NCBI RefSeq assembly: GCF_001905885.1
Contig: NZ_LIYH01000004.1
Span: 736,103-800,102, forward strand
Length of the DNA stretch: 64,000 nt
Source of the DNA: Streptomyces sp. CB03234
GTDB taxonomy: Bacteria > Actinomycetota > Actinomycetes > Streptomycetales > Streptomycetaceae
Direction: 5' to 3'
In this document: positions 46,302 to 55,086 of the stretch, in pieces
Numbering within the stretch: the first letter of the stretch is position 1
Layout of the letters: each line of letters opens with the position of its first letter
Position numbers and translations under genes: made by a program
Notes under the pieces: model-generated
Databases searched by the model: none
The model's input: the letters and a program-made list of their open reading frames with translations, nothing else
Told to the model about the DNA's origin: nothing

Positions 46302-47180
46302 GTGCCGGACAGGCGTCCTCGCGGTTATCAGCCGGACTGGCAACCACGCCCCGCGACGCAGGAGTTGCTGGCCGCCGTCGAGTTCATCCTCGGCAGATAC
46401 GCCGCACAGTTACCTTTGACGATACGTCAGATCTGGTACGCGGCGGTGTCCGGCGGAGTCCTCGCGAAGCAGGAGCGTACGTACAAGCGTCTGGTCGACC
46501 TTCTCGGCATGGCCCGCCGCTCCGGCCGTATCTCGTGGCTGGCGATCCGTGACGGCACGGACGCCGCCGTGGAACCCGTCGCCTATGACGGGCCCGACGG
46601 GTTCCGCCGGGCGCAGCTGGACGCCGCCCGCGGCTTCCGGCTCGACCGCCAGGCGGGCCAGGAGTCCAGGCTGGAGGTCTGGTGCGACACGGCGGGCCTG
46701 GTGCCGCAACTGGCCACGGTCACCGATCCCTGGGGCGTGCCCGTGTACGCGTCCGCCCCCGGGCTCTCCGCCAAGCGCGCCGCCGCCCAGCGGGCCGCCG
46801 TGGGCGGCCACTCCTCCGTACGGATCATGGTGATCGGCGACTGGGACCCCACCGGGCTGCACCTGTTCACGGCACTCGCCGAGGACGTCACGGCCTTCGC
46901 CGCGCTGGACGCACCCGACGTGACCATGCACTTCGACCGGCTGGCCGTCACCGAGGACCAGATCGCCGAGTTCGGCCTGCCCACGGCCCCGGTGAAGGCC
47001 AGCGACCGGCGCTCCTTCCCGGGCACGTCCACCACCCAGGCGGAGGCACTGCCCCCCGACGCGCTGGCGTCACTGGTACGGGACGCGATCGGCCGCAGGC
47101 GCGACACCGGCATCCTGGCCGAGGTCCTGGAACGCGAGGAGGCCCAGCGGCGCGCCCTCCTGGAGGGCTTCCCCGCGTAA
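46302..47180 (+). CDS. Stand-alone Spo11/topoisomerase VI-A-like protein with TOPRIM
   Basis: A 292-residue protein. GTG 46302 is preferred because AAGGGGG lies 6 bases upstream; the GTG at 46287 lacks such a site. Residues about 18-85 look like the winged-helix domain of Spo11/TopoVI-A: LTIRQIWYAAVSGGV (Tyr46 aligns with the catalytic Tyr of the R-x-I-x-Y motif), then TYKRLVDLLGMARRSGRISW and AIRDGT. Residues about 123-215 look like a TOPRIM domain: LEVWCDTAGLVPQL, where the usual Glu is Asp129, and VMVIGDWDPTG-type GDWDPTGLHLF with Asp180 and Asp182. There is no B subunit nearby. Leu37 is a TTA codon and its surroundings use several low-GC codons, unlike the neighbours. Similar solitary A-like proteins occur on mobile elements. 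Confidence 0.7.
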   Translation: MPDRRPRGYQPDWQPRPATQELLAAVEFILGRYAAQLPLTIRQIWYAAVSGGVLAKQERTYKRLVDLLGMARRSGRISWLAIRDGTDAAVEPVAYDGPDGFRRAQLDAARGFRLDRQAGQESRLEVWCDTAGLVPQLATVTDPWGVPVYASAPGLSAKRAAAQRAAVGGHSSVRIMVIGDWDPTGLHLFTALAEDVTAFAALDAPDVTMHFDRLAVTEDQIAEFGLPTAPVKASDRRSFPGTSTTQAEALPPDALASLVRDAIGRRRDTGILAEVLEREEAQRRALLEGFPA

Positions 47181-47313
47181 CGTCCATGGCGCCTGCCCTC
47201 GGCGCCGGTCCCTGGCGCCCGCCCGTACTCCCCGCCCATGAGCCCGCCCGTAGCCCCTGCCATGGGCCCCGCCCATGAGCCTCGCCCACAGGCCCCGCCC
47301 TCAGCCGCTCTCC

Positions 47314-48585
47314 TCACGGTGGTGGCTCGCCCGGGCCCGTCTTCCGGCGCAGGCGGTCGAGACGGCTGATCACCGGGGTCGCCGTCACCCCGTGCAGGGC
47401 GACCGAGGCGAGGACGGTGAAGGCCACGGCCGCCCACAGCTGCCTGTCGAGGCCGCCGAAATCGTCGTGCCCGAGGGCGTACGCGAGGTAGTAGAGCGAC
47501 CCGATGCCCCGCAGCCCGAACACCGCCGTGACGATCCGCTCGCGCGGCCCCGCGGCCGAGCCGAGCTGCGCCAGCCACCCGGTGACCGGGCGGACCACCA
47601 GCAGGAGCAGCAGCCCGACGGCCGCCGACTGCCAGGTGAGGGCCGCGAGCCCGCCCCCGGCGACGTACCCGCCCAGGAGGAACAGCAGGAACGCGGTGAG
47701 CAGCCGCTCGATCTGCTCGGTGAACTCGTGCAGCACCTTGTGGTACCCATGGCTGCGTTCGGCGGCGCGCAGCGCGCACGCGGCGACGAATACCGCCAGG
47801 AACCCGTATCCGTGCAGCAGCTCGGCGACTCCGTACGACAGGAAGGTGGCCGCCAGGGCGACGAAGCCCTCCATGTGTTCCGACAGCCGCAGCGCGGCCG
47901 CCCTGGCGCGGAAGAACATCCACCCCAGCAGCCGGCCCACCACCACGCCCGCGACGGCCCCGATCGCCACCTTGCCGAGCGCGTCGGACGGCACCCAGCC
48001 GCCGATCCACCCCGCCGACCAGCCGGTCCCCGCCGAGGCGGCGAGAGCGACGGCCGCGAGGACGAACGGGAAGGCGAGCCCGTCGTTGAGGCCCGCCTCG
48101 CTGGTGAGCGTGAAGCGCACCTCGTCCTCGTCCTCCTCCGCGTCGGTCGGCTCACCCACCCGCACCTCCGCCGCCAGCACCGGATCGGTGGGCGCCAGCA
48201 CCGCGCCCAGCAGCAGGGCCGCCGCGGGCGGCCAGTCCAGCACCGCCCAAGCGAGCACGGCGGTCACCACGATCGTGAGCGGCATCGTGACGCCCAGCAG
48301 CCGCCAGCTGCCCGCCCACGAGCGCAGTCCCGGCGGCCGGTTGATGGCCAGTCCGGCGCCCATCAGCGACACGATCACGCAGACCTCGGTGATGTGCTCC
48401 ACCCACAGCCGGTCCGCCACCGGGTCGACCACGGGCACCGGCAGTGGCAGCAACTGGACGGCGGCGCCCGCGGCGAGGAACACCATCGGCATGGAGAACG
48501 GACGGCTGAAGACCACCCGCGGCAGGACGGCGGCCGCCAGCGCACCGACGCCCAGGCCGGCGTACACCAGGTCGGAAAAGGTCAT
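47314..48585 (-). CDS. Cation:proton antiporter (CPA1 family)
   Basis: A 423-residue membrane protein with about twelve hydrophobic helices. The ion-binding core appears as LLLGAVLAPTDPVLAAEV (TD/PVLA signature) and EAGLNDGLAFPFVLAAVALA (the ND pair of CPA1). GFLAVFVAACALRAAERSHG and VFGLRGIGSLYYLAYAL follow. These exchangers swap Na+ or K+ for H+ at the cytoplasmic membrane. The VOC gene stop overlaps this start by 4 bases (48582-48585), so the two are translated in series, VOC first. Confidence 0.88.
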   Translation of the reverse strand: MTFSDLVYAGLGVGALAAAVLPRVVFSRPFSMPMVFLAAGAAVQLLPLPVPVVDPVADRLWVEHITEVCVIVSLMGAGLAINRPPGLRSWAGSWRLLGVTMPLTIVVTAVLAWAVLDWPPAAALLLGAVLAPTDPVLAAEVRVGEPTDAEEDEDEVRFTLTSEAGLNDGLAFPFVLAAVALAASAGTGWSAGWIGGWVPSDALGKVAIGAVAGVVVGRLLGWMFFRARAAALRLSEHMEGFVALAATFLSYGVAELLHGYGFLAVFVAACALRAAERSHGYHKVLHEFTEQIERLLTAFLLFLLGGYVAGGGLAALTWQSAAVGLLLLLVVRPVTGWLAQLGSAAGPRERIVTAVFGLRGIGSLYYLAYALGHDDFGGLDRQLWAAVAFTVLASVALHGVTATPVISRLDRLRRKTGPGEPPP

Positions 48586-49388
48586 TCAGCCAGAGTGCGC
48601 GTGGTGACCGTGAACAAACCCCCGTCCGGGTCGCGCAGGGTGGCCTGGACGCCCGGCTCGTGCTGGACCACGGTGCCGCCGTGGTGCTGAGCGGCCGACA
48701 CGCACGCGTCGACGTCGCGTACCGGGAAGTGGACCTCCCAGCGGGGCCGGACCGTGGGGTCGGGCGCGGCCTCCAGGGCGCCGGAGCTGAGCCGGGCGAC
48801 CACATGGCCGGCGCTGCGCAGCACGACCTCCTCGCCCTCGTACTCGACGTCGCAGCAGCCGGGGCGGCCGCAGGCCCAGTCGAAGACCTCCCCGTAGAAG
48901 ATCGCGGCCTCGAAGGCGTCCCGGGTCTGCAGCCGAAGCCAGGCGGGTGCGGCGGCACGCCAGGTCTCCCACCCGGAGAGCAGCTGGCCCTCCCAGATGC
49001 CGAAGACCGCGCCGTCCCGGTCGGCCGCGAGCGCTCCCCGCCCGACGACGAACCCGACCGGCCCGACGGCGACCGTCCCGCTGCGCTCCCTGATCCGGGC
49101 CGCCGTCTGGTCGGCGTCCTGGACGGCGAAGTACGGGGTCCAGGCGACGGCCACCTGGAGGGCGGAGGCCAGCGCCCCTATCCCGGCGACGGGGTTCCCG
49201 TCCTCCAGGGCGACGCTGAACTCCTTGCCGAGCCGTGCCGGACGGAATTCCCAGCCCAGCACCGCGCCGTAGAAGTCCTGGGCGGCGTGCAGATCGCGGG
49301 TCATCAGGCTGACCCAGCAGGGGGCACCGAACACGGAACTGCTGGACGTCACCCCTGACGCCGTGGTCGCTGTCGGCTTCCTGTTCAT
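48582..49388 (-). CDS. VOC family protein (two glyoxalase-like domains)
   Basis: A 268-residue protein of two vicinal-oxygen-chelate halves. The first reads GAPCWVSLMTRDLHAAQDFY, GAVLGWEF and WTPYFAVQDADQTAARI; the second AAPAWLRLQTRDAFEAAIFY, GEVFDWAC and VHFPVRDVDACVSAAQHHGG, ending LRDPDGGLFTV. This matches the hydroxylase-type VOC proteins of Streptomyces. The second half has a Cys-rich insert (GRPGCCDVEYEGEE). Metal ligands are not fully conserved, so it may bind rather than transform a ligand. Translationally coupled to the antiporter. Confidence 0.85.
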   Translation of the reverse strand: MNRKPTATTASGVTSSSSVFGAPCWVSLMTRDLHAAQDFYGAVLGWEFRPARLGKEFSVALEDGNPVAGIGALASALQVAVAWTPYFAVQDADQTAARIRERSGTVAVGPVGFVVGRGALAADRDGAVFGIWEGQLLSGWETWRAAAPAWLRLQTRDAFEAAIFYGEVFDWACGRPGCCDVEYEGEEVVLRSAGHVVARLSSGALEAAPDPTVRPRWEVHFPVRDVDACVSAAQHHGGTVVQHEPGVQATLRDPDGGLFTVTTRTLAE

Positions 49389-49524
49389 GTGCAAAACCGT
49401 CCCGGTGTCACCAGTGGTGCGGATGTGCAGCAGGTGTCCCTGCTCTCCCTGCTCGCTCTGCTGTCTCTTCTGCCTCTGCCCGGTGTCCATGGTTGCACTC
49501 TTTGCAGGGGATGGCCCTTCTGGT

Positions 49525-50406
49525 TCAGCCGCGCCGCCGGGGCGGGCGCAGGCGGGCGTGCCAGCGCCGCAGCAGCCGGGACAGGTGCCAGCGCTCCTCG
49601 TACAGCAGCCGCCCGACCAGCGCGCCGCCGAAGACGACGAAGCCGACGCCGACGAGCCACGACTGGACGACCAGGAACGTGCCGACCGGCCCGTATGCCA
49701 CCGCGTTGGAGGCGATCAGCGGTGAGAACACCAGCCGGGAGAAGACCCGCAGACCGGCCAGCCCGATCACGGTGCACAGGGCGCCGGGCAGCAGGGCGCG
49801 CCAGGGCAGTCGGCCACCGAGGAGCAGCCGCTGCGACCACCAGAAGAACACCACCGCGCTGGCGAAGGCGAGTGTCACGCGCCAGACGAGGTCACCGCCG
49901 GTCGCCGGGCGGGAAAACACGTCCGCCGACAGCAGCAGGTAGCCGATGAGCAGGGCGAGCCAGACGGCGTGGCGCCACATGGTGTGCCAGCGGGCGGCGG
50001 GCAGTTCCCACACCTTCTCGTAGCCCGTCTGCACCACGCCGCCGAACGTCAGACCGAACACGGCGGTGGCGGCGATACCGAACCCGGTGATGGACTCCAG
50101 GGCCGCGCCCGGCGGCGCGAACAGCCGCTCCACCTCGTCCGTGGAGCCCTCCGCGACCCCGAGGCCGTCCGAGAGCCACTGGGCGAATCCGGTGCCGCCC
50201 GCCGGGTCGGCCGCCGCGATCACGATCAGCAGGGGTACGAGCGTGAGCAGCCCGAGGGCGGCGAACCCCATCGAGCGGTGCATCAGCTCCAGGTCGGTGC
50301 CCGTCCGCCAGCCGCGCCCGGCGGCCGAGCGGTGGAAGGCGCCGTGGAGCCGCCTGGGCCACCAGTGGTGGGCCCCGCCCTCGGCCCCGGGAGACTTCTC
50401 GGACAT
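49525..50406 (-). CDS. YihY/virulence factor BrkB family membrane protein
   Basis: A 293-residue inner-membrane protein with about six transmembrane helices. A charged N-terminus precedes SMGFAALGLLTLVPLLIVIA, and the family's ALITLVPL-type element is visible there. YGPVGTFLVVQSWLVGVGFV and FGGALVGRLLYEERW close the domain, followed by a very basic tail (RRWHARLRPPRRRG). Function of the family is not settled. It is transcribed away from the VOC gene region on the same strand, 136 bases upstream of it. Confidence 0.83.
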   Translation of the reverse strand: MSEKSPGAEGGAHHWWPRRLHGAFHRSAAGRGWRTGTDLELMHRSMGFAALGLLTLVPLLIVIAAADPAGGTGFAQWLSDGLGVAEGSTDEVERLFAPPGAALESITGFGIAATAVFGLTFGGVVQTGYEKVWELPAARWHTMWRHAVWLALLIGYLLLSADVFSRPATGGDLVWRVTLAFASAVVFFWWSQRLLLGGRLPWRALLPGALCTVIGLAGLRVFSRLVFSPLIASNAVAYGPVGTFLVVQSWLVGVGFVVFGGALVGRLLYEERWHLSRLLRRWHARLRPPRRRG

Positions 50407-50501
50407 GCACCTCGCATACCCGGCGGCGGCCCGTGGGGTACGGGTGGGGGCGGGGGAGAGCCCGAATGGACGCCTCCGCCCGCCTCCGGCGCGCGCCGTC
50501 G

Positions 50502-51176
50502 CTACGACAGCTTGCCGTCGTAGTCCGGCAGCTTGAACGTCTTCTCGGCGTGACCGCCGACCAGGTCCGTCGGCCGGTTGCCGATGTTGGCGATGATCGT
50601 GTACCCCTTCGCCTCGATCTCGCCGCGCTTGGCCGTCTTGTACGCGCTCACCTCGTCGAACAGGTCGGGCAGGTCACGCACGTACAGCCCGTCGACCGGG
50701 TAGCCGGCCGCGTTGAGGTTGTACGCGGTGGGCGCGTGGAGGATGCCCGGGCGGGCGGTGACGAAGAAGACGGCCACGCCACGGGAGTCCGCGTACCGGG
50801 CCAGGTCCAGGACCGGCCGGACGGCGGGCGTCGGGTACTCCCAGAAGTAGTGGAAGTCCGTCTCCAGCGAGGTGTTGTCGATGTCGAGGACGACGGCGAG
50901 CTTCTCGCCGGAGGCCGACGCGGTGCGCTGCTCGATGTACGGGCGGGCCTGGCCGAGCGCGGCGGCCACGTCGCGCTGCCAGATGGCGTAGTCGACCCCG
51001 GCGAGCTGTGCGCTGGTGAAGGCGGAGCCGTTCGTGGCGTCGACCTGAGAGGCGTCGACCTGAGACGCCGAGGCGCGGGCGGGCGCGGCCGTGGTGGTGG
51101 TCGCCGTGGCGGCCGTGGTGACGGCGATGGCGGCCATGGTGAGCGCCACCCGTGTTCTCCATCGGGCTGCGTGCAT
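50502..51176 (-). CDS. Secreted HAD-superfamily acid phosphatase
   Basis: A 224-residue exported phosphatase. The signal peptide (RTRVALTMAAIAVTTAATAT) is followed by two short repeats (SQVDASQVDA). The catalytic HAD motif is LAVVLDIDNTSLETDFHY, motif II VFFVTARPG, the lysine in SAYKTAKRGEIEAKG and the acidic motif GNRPTDLVGG. This is the class B/C non-specific acid phosphatase type, scavenging phosphate from organic esters outside the cell. It is 193 bases downstream of the PHB depolymerase fusion gene on the same strand. Confidence 0.87.
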   Translation of the reverse strand: MHAARWRTRVALTMAAIAVTTAATATTTTAAPARASASQVDASQVDATNGSAFTSAQLAGVDYAIWQRDVAAALGQARPYIEQRTASASGEKLAVVLDIDNTSLETDFHYFWEYPTPAVRPVLDLARYADSRGVAVFFVTARPGILHAPTAYNLNAAGYPVDGLYVRDLPDLFDEVSAYKTAKRGEIEAKGYTIIANIGNRPTDLVGGHAEKTFKLPDYDGKLS

Positions 51177-51369
51177 GGGGGGTTCAACTCCCGGGGGAAG
51201 GGGGACCGGTGAAAGCCGTTGGCATGCTCGCGCTCAAGGATGGACGGAATGAGACGTTCCATCTACTGGTCGGTAGCCATTTGGTGGGGCCGTGGAACCG
51301 GCTCGCCCGCGCCGCGTGCGGCTGTTCGAGGGCGACGAGCTGCTCCTCGGCGAGGACGCGCGCTGAGGG

Positions 51370-54138
51370 TCAGAGCCGGCAACCGGCCAGCAGCGCCGCC
51401 GGATCGGCCCCGGCCGGCATCGGTACGGTCCGGCCGGCCGGCGGGCGGTGGCCACGCCCGAGCCAGTCCTCCATCGCCGTGAACGCCGAGCGATGGCACG
51501 GCACCAGCGGCCTCAGCCGGTCGGGGAAGGCGTCGACCAGGGCATCGGTGTGCGTACCGCCCTCGATGCGGTAGTAGCGGTGCAGGCCGCCGCGCCCCGC
51601 TTCCCGCACCATCCGGGCGTACACGTCCGAGGCCTGGCTGATGGGCAGCAGCACGTCCAGCGTGCCGTGCACGGTGATCAGCGGCTTGCCGATGCGGCCC
51701 GTCAGCGCGATGCGGTCGACGGCCTGCCGGACCTCTTCCGGACGGGCGCCGTAGTCGTAGTCCGCGTCCGCCCCCGTGAAGCCCGGATCCAGCTCCTCCC
51801 GGTAGACGCGTTGCGTCAGCCCCCAGTAGTACGTGTGGTGGTACGGCCACAGGAACTCCGACCCGGCCGGGTAGCCGGCGGTGTGCATCGCGTCGCGGGC
51901 CGCCCCGGCGGCCGGGCCGCCCGCCTCGTACACCGGGTAATGGCGCAGCGCGGGCGGCAGGAAGGTGAACAGGTTCGGGCCGTCGGCGCGCCACAGGGTG
52001 CCCTCCCAGTCCACGCCGCCGTCGTACAGCTCCGGATGGTTCTCCAGCTGCCAGCGCACCAGATAGCCGCCGTTGGACATGCCGGTGGCGAGGGTACGGG
52101 CCGGGGGCCGGTGGTAGTGCTGGGCCACCACCGCGCGGGCGGCGCGGGTGAGCTGCGTCAGGCGGGTGTTCCACTCGGCGATGGCATCACCGGGCACGCG
52201 TCCGTCGCGCTGGAAGGACGTACCCGTATTGCCCTTGTCGGTGGCGGCGAACGCGTACCCGCGCGAGAGCACCCAGTCGCCGATGGCCCGGTCGTTGGCA
52301 TACTGCTCACGGTTTCCGGGGGTTCCGGCGACGACCAGGCCGCCGTTCCACCGGTCGGGCAGCCGGATGACGAACTGCGCGTCGTGCTTCCAGCCGTGGT
52401 TGGTGTTGGTGGTGGACGTGTCGGGGAAGTACCCGTCGATCTGGACGCCGGGCACCCCGCTCGGGGTGGGCAGGTTCTTGGGCGTGAGACCGGCCCAGTC
52501 GGCCGGGTCGGTGTGGCCCGAGGCCACGGTCCCGGCGGTGGTGAGCTCCTCCAGGCACGCGATCTGCTGGTGCGCTGCCCCCGGGACCCGCAGCGAGCTG
52601 GGGCAGTCGGCCTTCTGCTCCCGGGCAGCGGCCGCCGCGACGCAGCCGTCGTCGGCGAGCGTGTAGTAACCGGCGGGCGATTCCTTCAGGGTGTGCGTGA
52701 CGAACGTGTTGTACAGACCCATGGCCTGGTTCGAGCCCCTCGCGTACGTGTAGCCGCCGCTCGTCGTCGCCCGTCCCGCCTGCACGTGCTGGTAGTTGTT
52801 CGCCGTCCAGCAGGTGGCCGGGGCGCCCCCCGAGGTCCGCGCGGTGACCGGGGCGGACAGGGCGCCGGACCGGCCGTCGGCGTCCCGGGCGGCCACCGCG
52901 TACGTGTGGGCCGAGCCGGCCGCGAGGCCCGTGTCGGTGAACGGGGGAGCGGTGGGCGTCGCGACCGGCGTGCCGTCGCGGTGGACCGTGTAGCCGGTGG
53001 CGCCGCCGACGGCCGACCAGTCGAGGGTGATCGTCGACTCGGTGGCGCCGGTGGAGACCAGGCCCGTCGGCGCGGGCAGGGTGCCCGGGCCCGGGGGACC
53101 ACCGGCGGAGTCCAGGCCGAAGAAGCCGGCGATCCAGTGGCCGGAGCAGATGGTGTCGAGGAAGTACGCGGCCGTGGCACCGCACTGCTGGGGCCCCGTC
53201 CCGGGGTCGACCGGGGTTCCGTGGCCCATGCCCGGCACGCGGTCGACCTCCACGGCGACCGTCCCGTCAGCGGCCACGTACTGCTCCTGGCGGGTGGAGT
53301 TCGGCCCGATGACGACGGTACGGGTGGGTGTCTGCGACAGGCCGTGCAGCGCCGTCCACTGGTCGCGCAGCTCGTCGGCGTTGCGCGGCACCACCGTGGT
53401 GTCCCGGTCACCGTGCCAGATCGCCACCCTCGGCCACGGCCCCGTCCACGACGGGTGGGCGTCGCGTACACGTTGCGCCCACTGGGCGGGGGTGAGGTCC
53501 ACACCGGGGTTCATGCAGGAGTACGCGGCGGCCGTGTCCCTGGCGCAGTCGTACGGCAGCCCCGCGACGACCGCGCCGGAGGCGAAGACGTCGGGGTAGG
53601 CGGCGAGCATCACCGAGGTCATCGCGCCCCCGGCGGACAGGCCCGTCACATGGACCCGCCGCGCGTCCGCGCCATAGGCGGACACCGCGTGCGCGACCAT
53701 CTGCCGGATCGACGCCGCCTCGCCCTGGCCGCGCCGGCTGTCCGGCGTCTGGAACCAGTTGAAGCACTTGTTGAGGTTGTTCGACGTGGTCTGCTCGGCC
53801 AGGACCAGCAGGAAGCCGTGCCGGTCGGCGAGCTGCGCCAGGCCGGAGTTGTCCGCGTAGACCTGGGCGCTCTGCGTGCACCCGTGCAGGGCGACCACCA
53901 CGGGCGGCGCGGCGGGCAGGGACGTGGGCCGGTACACGTACATGTTCAGCGCGCCGGGGTTCGCCCCGAAGGCGGTGACCCGGGTGAGGCCGACGGCGGC
54001 GTGGGCGGCGGGCACCGGTCCGGTGAGGGCGACGGCGACGGCCAGGACCAGGACGGTCAGCGCGGCGACCAGCCCGCGCAGACATTTCGGTGGGGCGCCG
54101 CCTCCGGGGGGCGTACGGCGGAAGAACGACGGGGGCAT
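51370..54138 (-). CDS. Secreted fusion of PHB depolymerase and a second alpha/beta hydrolase
   Basis: A 922-residue exported protein joining two enzymes. After a signal peptide (LVAALTVLVLAVAVALTGPV), residues about 50-330 are an extracellular PHB depolymerase: oxyanion-side ALHGCTQSA, lipase box GLSAGGA (Ser168), acid HGDRDTTVV and His in GMGHGTPVD. A fibronectin III domain (about 340-420) and the small PHB-binding-type domain (CWTANNYQHVQAGRA, YARGSNQAMGLYNTF) follow. From about residue 500 a second hydrolase begins abruptly, with GMSNGGYLVRW, HGTLDVLLP and EGGTHTDALV as its triad; it resembles 3-hydroxybutyrate-oligomer hydrolase or tannase-like secreted enzymes and lacks its own signal peptide. 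Start ATG 54138 has GAGGAG upstream. Confidence 0.82.
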   Translation of the reverse strand: MPPSFFRRTPPGGGAPPKCLRGLVAALTVLVLAVAVALTGPVPAAHAAVGLTRVTAFGANPGALNMYVYRPTSLPAAPPVVVALHGCTQSAQVYADNSGLAQLADRHGFLLVLAEQTTSNNLNKCFNWFQTPDSRRGQGEAASIRQMVAHAVSAYGADARRVHVTGLSAGGAMTSVMLAAYPDVFASGAVVAGLPYDCARDTAAAYSCMNPGVDLTPAQWAQRVRDAHPSWTGPWPRVAIWHGDRDTTVVPRNADELRDQWTALHGLSQTPTRTVVIGPNSTRQEQYVAADGTVAVEVDRVPGMGHGTPVDPGTGPQQCGATAAYFLDTICSGHWIAGFFGLDSAGGPPGPGTLPAPTGLVSTGATESTITLDWSAVGGATGYTVHRDGTPVATPTAPPFTDTGLAAGSAHTYAVAARDADGRSGALSAPVTARTSGGAPATCWTANNYQHVQAGRATTSGGYTYARGSNQAMGLYNTFVTHTLKESPAGYYTLADDGCVAAAAAREQKADCPSSLRVPGAAHQQIACLEELTTAGTVASGHTDPADWAGLTPKNLPTPSGVPGVQIDGYFPDTSTTNTNHGWKHDAQFVIRLPDRWNGGLVVAGTPGNREQYANDRAIGDWVLSRGYAFAATDKGNTGTSFQRDGRVPGDAIAEWNTRLTQLTRAARAVVAQHYHRPPARTLATGMSNGGYLVRWQLENHPELYDGGVDWEGTLWRADGPNLFTFLPPALRHYPVYEAGGPAAGAARDAMHTAGYPAGSEFLWPYHHTYYWGLTQRVYREELDPGFTGADADYDYGARPEEVRQAVDRIALTGRIGKPLITVHGTLDVLLPISQASDVYARMVREAGRGGLHRYYRIEGGTHTDALVDAFPDRLRPLVPCHRSAFTAMEDWLGRGHRPPAGRTVPMPAGADPAALLAGCRL

Positions 54139-54190
54139 GGCGGCTCCTCGGACACATACCGGCGGGTTCCCCGCACCGTAGGGGGCCCGG

Positions 54191-54204
54191 ATACCGGCCG
54201 GTAT
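54191..54204. promoter_or_regulatory. Perfect 14-bp palindrome upstream of PHB depolymerase fusion
   Basis: ATACCGGCCGGTAT lies 53 bases upstream of the start, and a half copy (ATACCGG, 54156-54162) lies between it and the ribosome site. The form fits a TetR- or LacI-type operator. It is also in the region shared with the divergent small gene. Confidence 0.5.
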
Positions 54205-54408
54205 GTCAGCGCGCACCACAGTGGGGACCGCACCGGGCGGAGACCGGGGGATTGCGCCGGGCCGCCCCGCCTGCTAGGCGCCGGGCCCCGTGCCGGCGAG
54301 CGGTGGCGGGCTGCGCGCACCGCACCGGATCATGCCCCGTACACTCGTCCACCGCTGCCCGCAGCGGCGGTGAGCGATCAACAGACGTCTTCGGAAAGGT
54401 ATTTCGAC

Positions 54409-54600
54409 ATGGACTCCGCCGTGCGAGGCGACGCGCCGATCTACGACAGCCTCATCGAGGAGCGCGGTGACGTCCCCGCCGACGTCCGCCGCGTGGCCGA
54501 GGAGACGCTCCGGCAGCTCACCCGGGCGCTGGACTTCAGTGCCGTGGGCCGGTCATCGGGGTATCCGGGCATGGGCTTCCCGCCCCCGGCATCCATATGA
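54409..54600 (+). CDS. Small conserved hypothetical protein, 63 aa
   Basis: A 63-residue protein beginning MDSAVRGDAPIYDSLIEERG and continuing VPADVRRVAEETLRQL, an acidic, helical-looking stretch; the end (GYPGMGFPPPASI) is Pro/Gly-rich and unstructured. Codon bias is good and GGAAAGG lies 9 bases upstream of the ATG. I do not know a function. It is divergent from the PHB depolymerase fusion across 270 bases. Confidence 0.68.
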   Translation: MDSAVRGDAPIYDSLIEERGDVPADVRRVAEETLRQLTRALDFSAVGRSSGYPGMGFPPPASI

Positions 54601-54645
54601 GCGGGGGCGGGAAGCCGCCAGTGCCCCACGGCCGGCCGCCGTGGT

Positions 54646-55002
54646 TCAGGGCTGCTCGTCGATGAGCCCGCACACCCAGGCCAGCGCGTCGTGGACGCCA
54701 CGGACCTGGGCCGCGCGCTCGGCGCTCTCGGTCGGGTCCCCCAGCTGCACCACGGCCGCGTCCAGCTCCGCCGTGAGCAGGTGGCTGGACGGCACGCGGC
54801 CGGTGCCGGCGGCCCCCGTCACCGGGGCTTCGGCGGCCCGACCGAGCGCCCACTCCAAGGCCGCCACAGCGCCCAGCGAGAACGGCGTCCGCAGCCCGGG
54901 CGTGGCCGCCTTGTGCTCGAGCCGCTGGTACGCCGCCTCGACCTGCGCCCGGGGCTTGGTGCCGATGAGCACATCCTGGTTACGTTCGGAATCCACTGCC
55001 AT
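54646..55002 (-). CDS. Hypothetical protein, 118 aa
   Basis: A 118-residue soluble, helical protein: MAVDSERNQDVLIGTKPRAQ, VEAAYQRLEHKAATPGLRTP, ALEWALGRAAEAPVTG and DPTESAERAAQVRGVHDALA ending in WVCGLIDEQP. The repeated helix pattern suggests a small bundle. No family is recognised, and there is no signal or membrane segment. It converges with the 63-residue gene and is co-directional with, but upstream-distant from, nothing obvious. Confidence 0.62.
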   Translation of the reverse strand: MAVDSERNQDVLIGTKPRAQVEAAYQRLEHKAATPGLRTPFSLGAVAALEWALGRAAEAPVTGAAGTGRVPSSHLLTAELDAAVVQLGDPTESAERAAQVRGVHDALAWVCGLIDEQP

Positions 55003-55086
55003 ACGTGTACGTCTCACCGCAGCGGCCGATGCGATGCCCCGAAATGCGAAATTCCTTGAGGTTCAGGGCAGCACTCAGGGCAGCGT

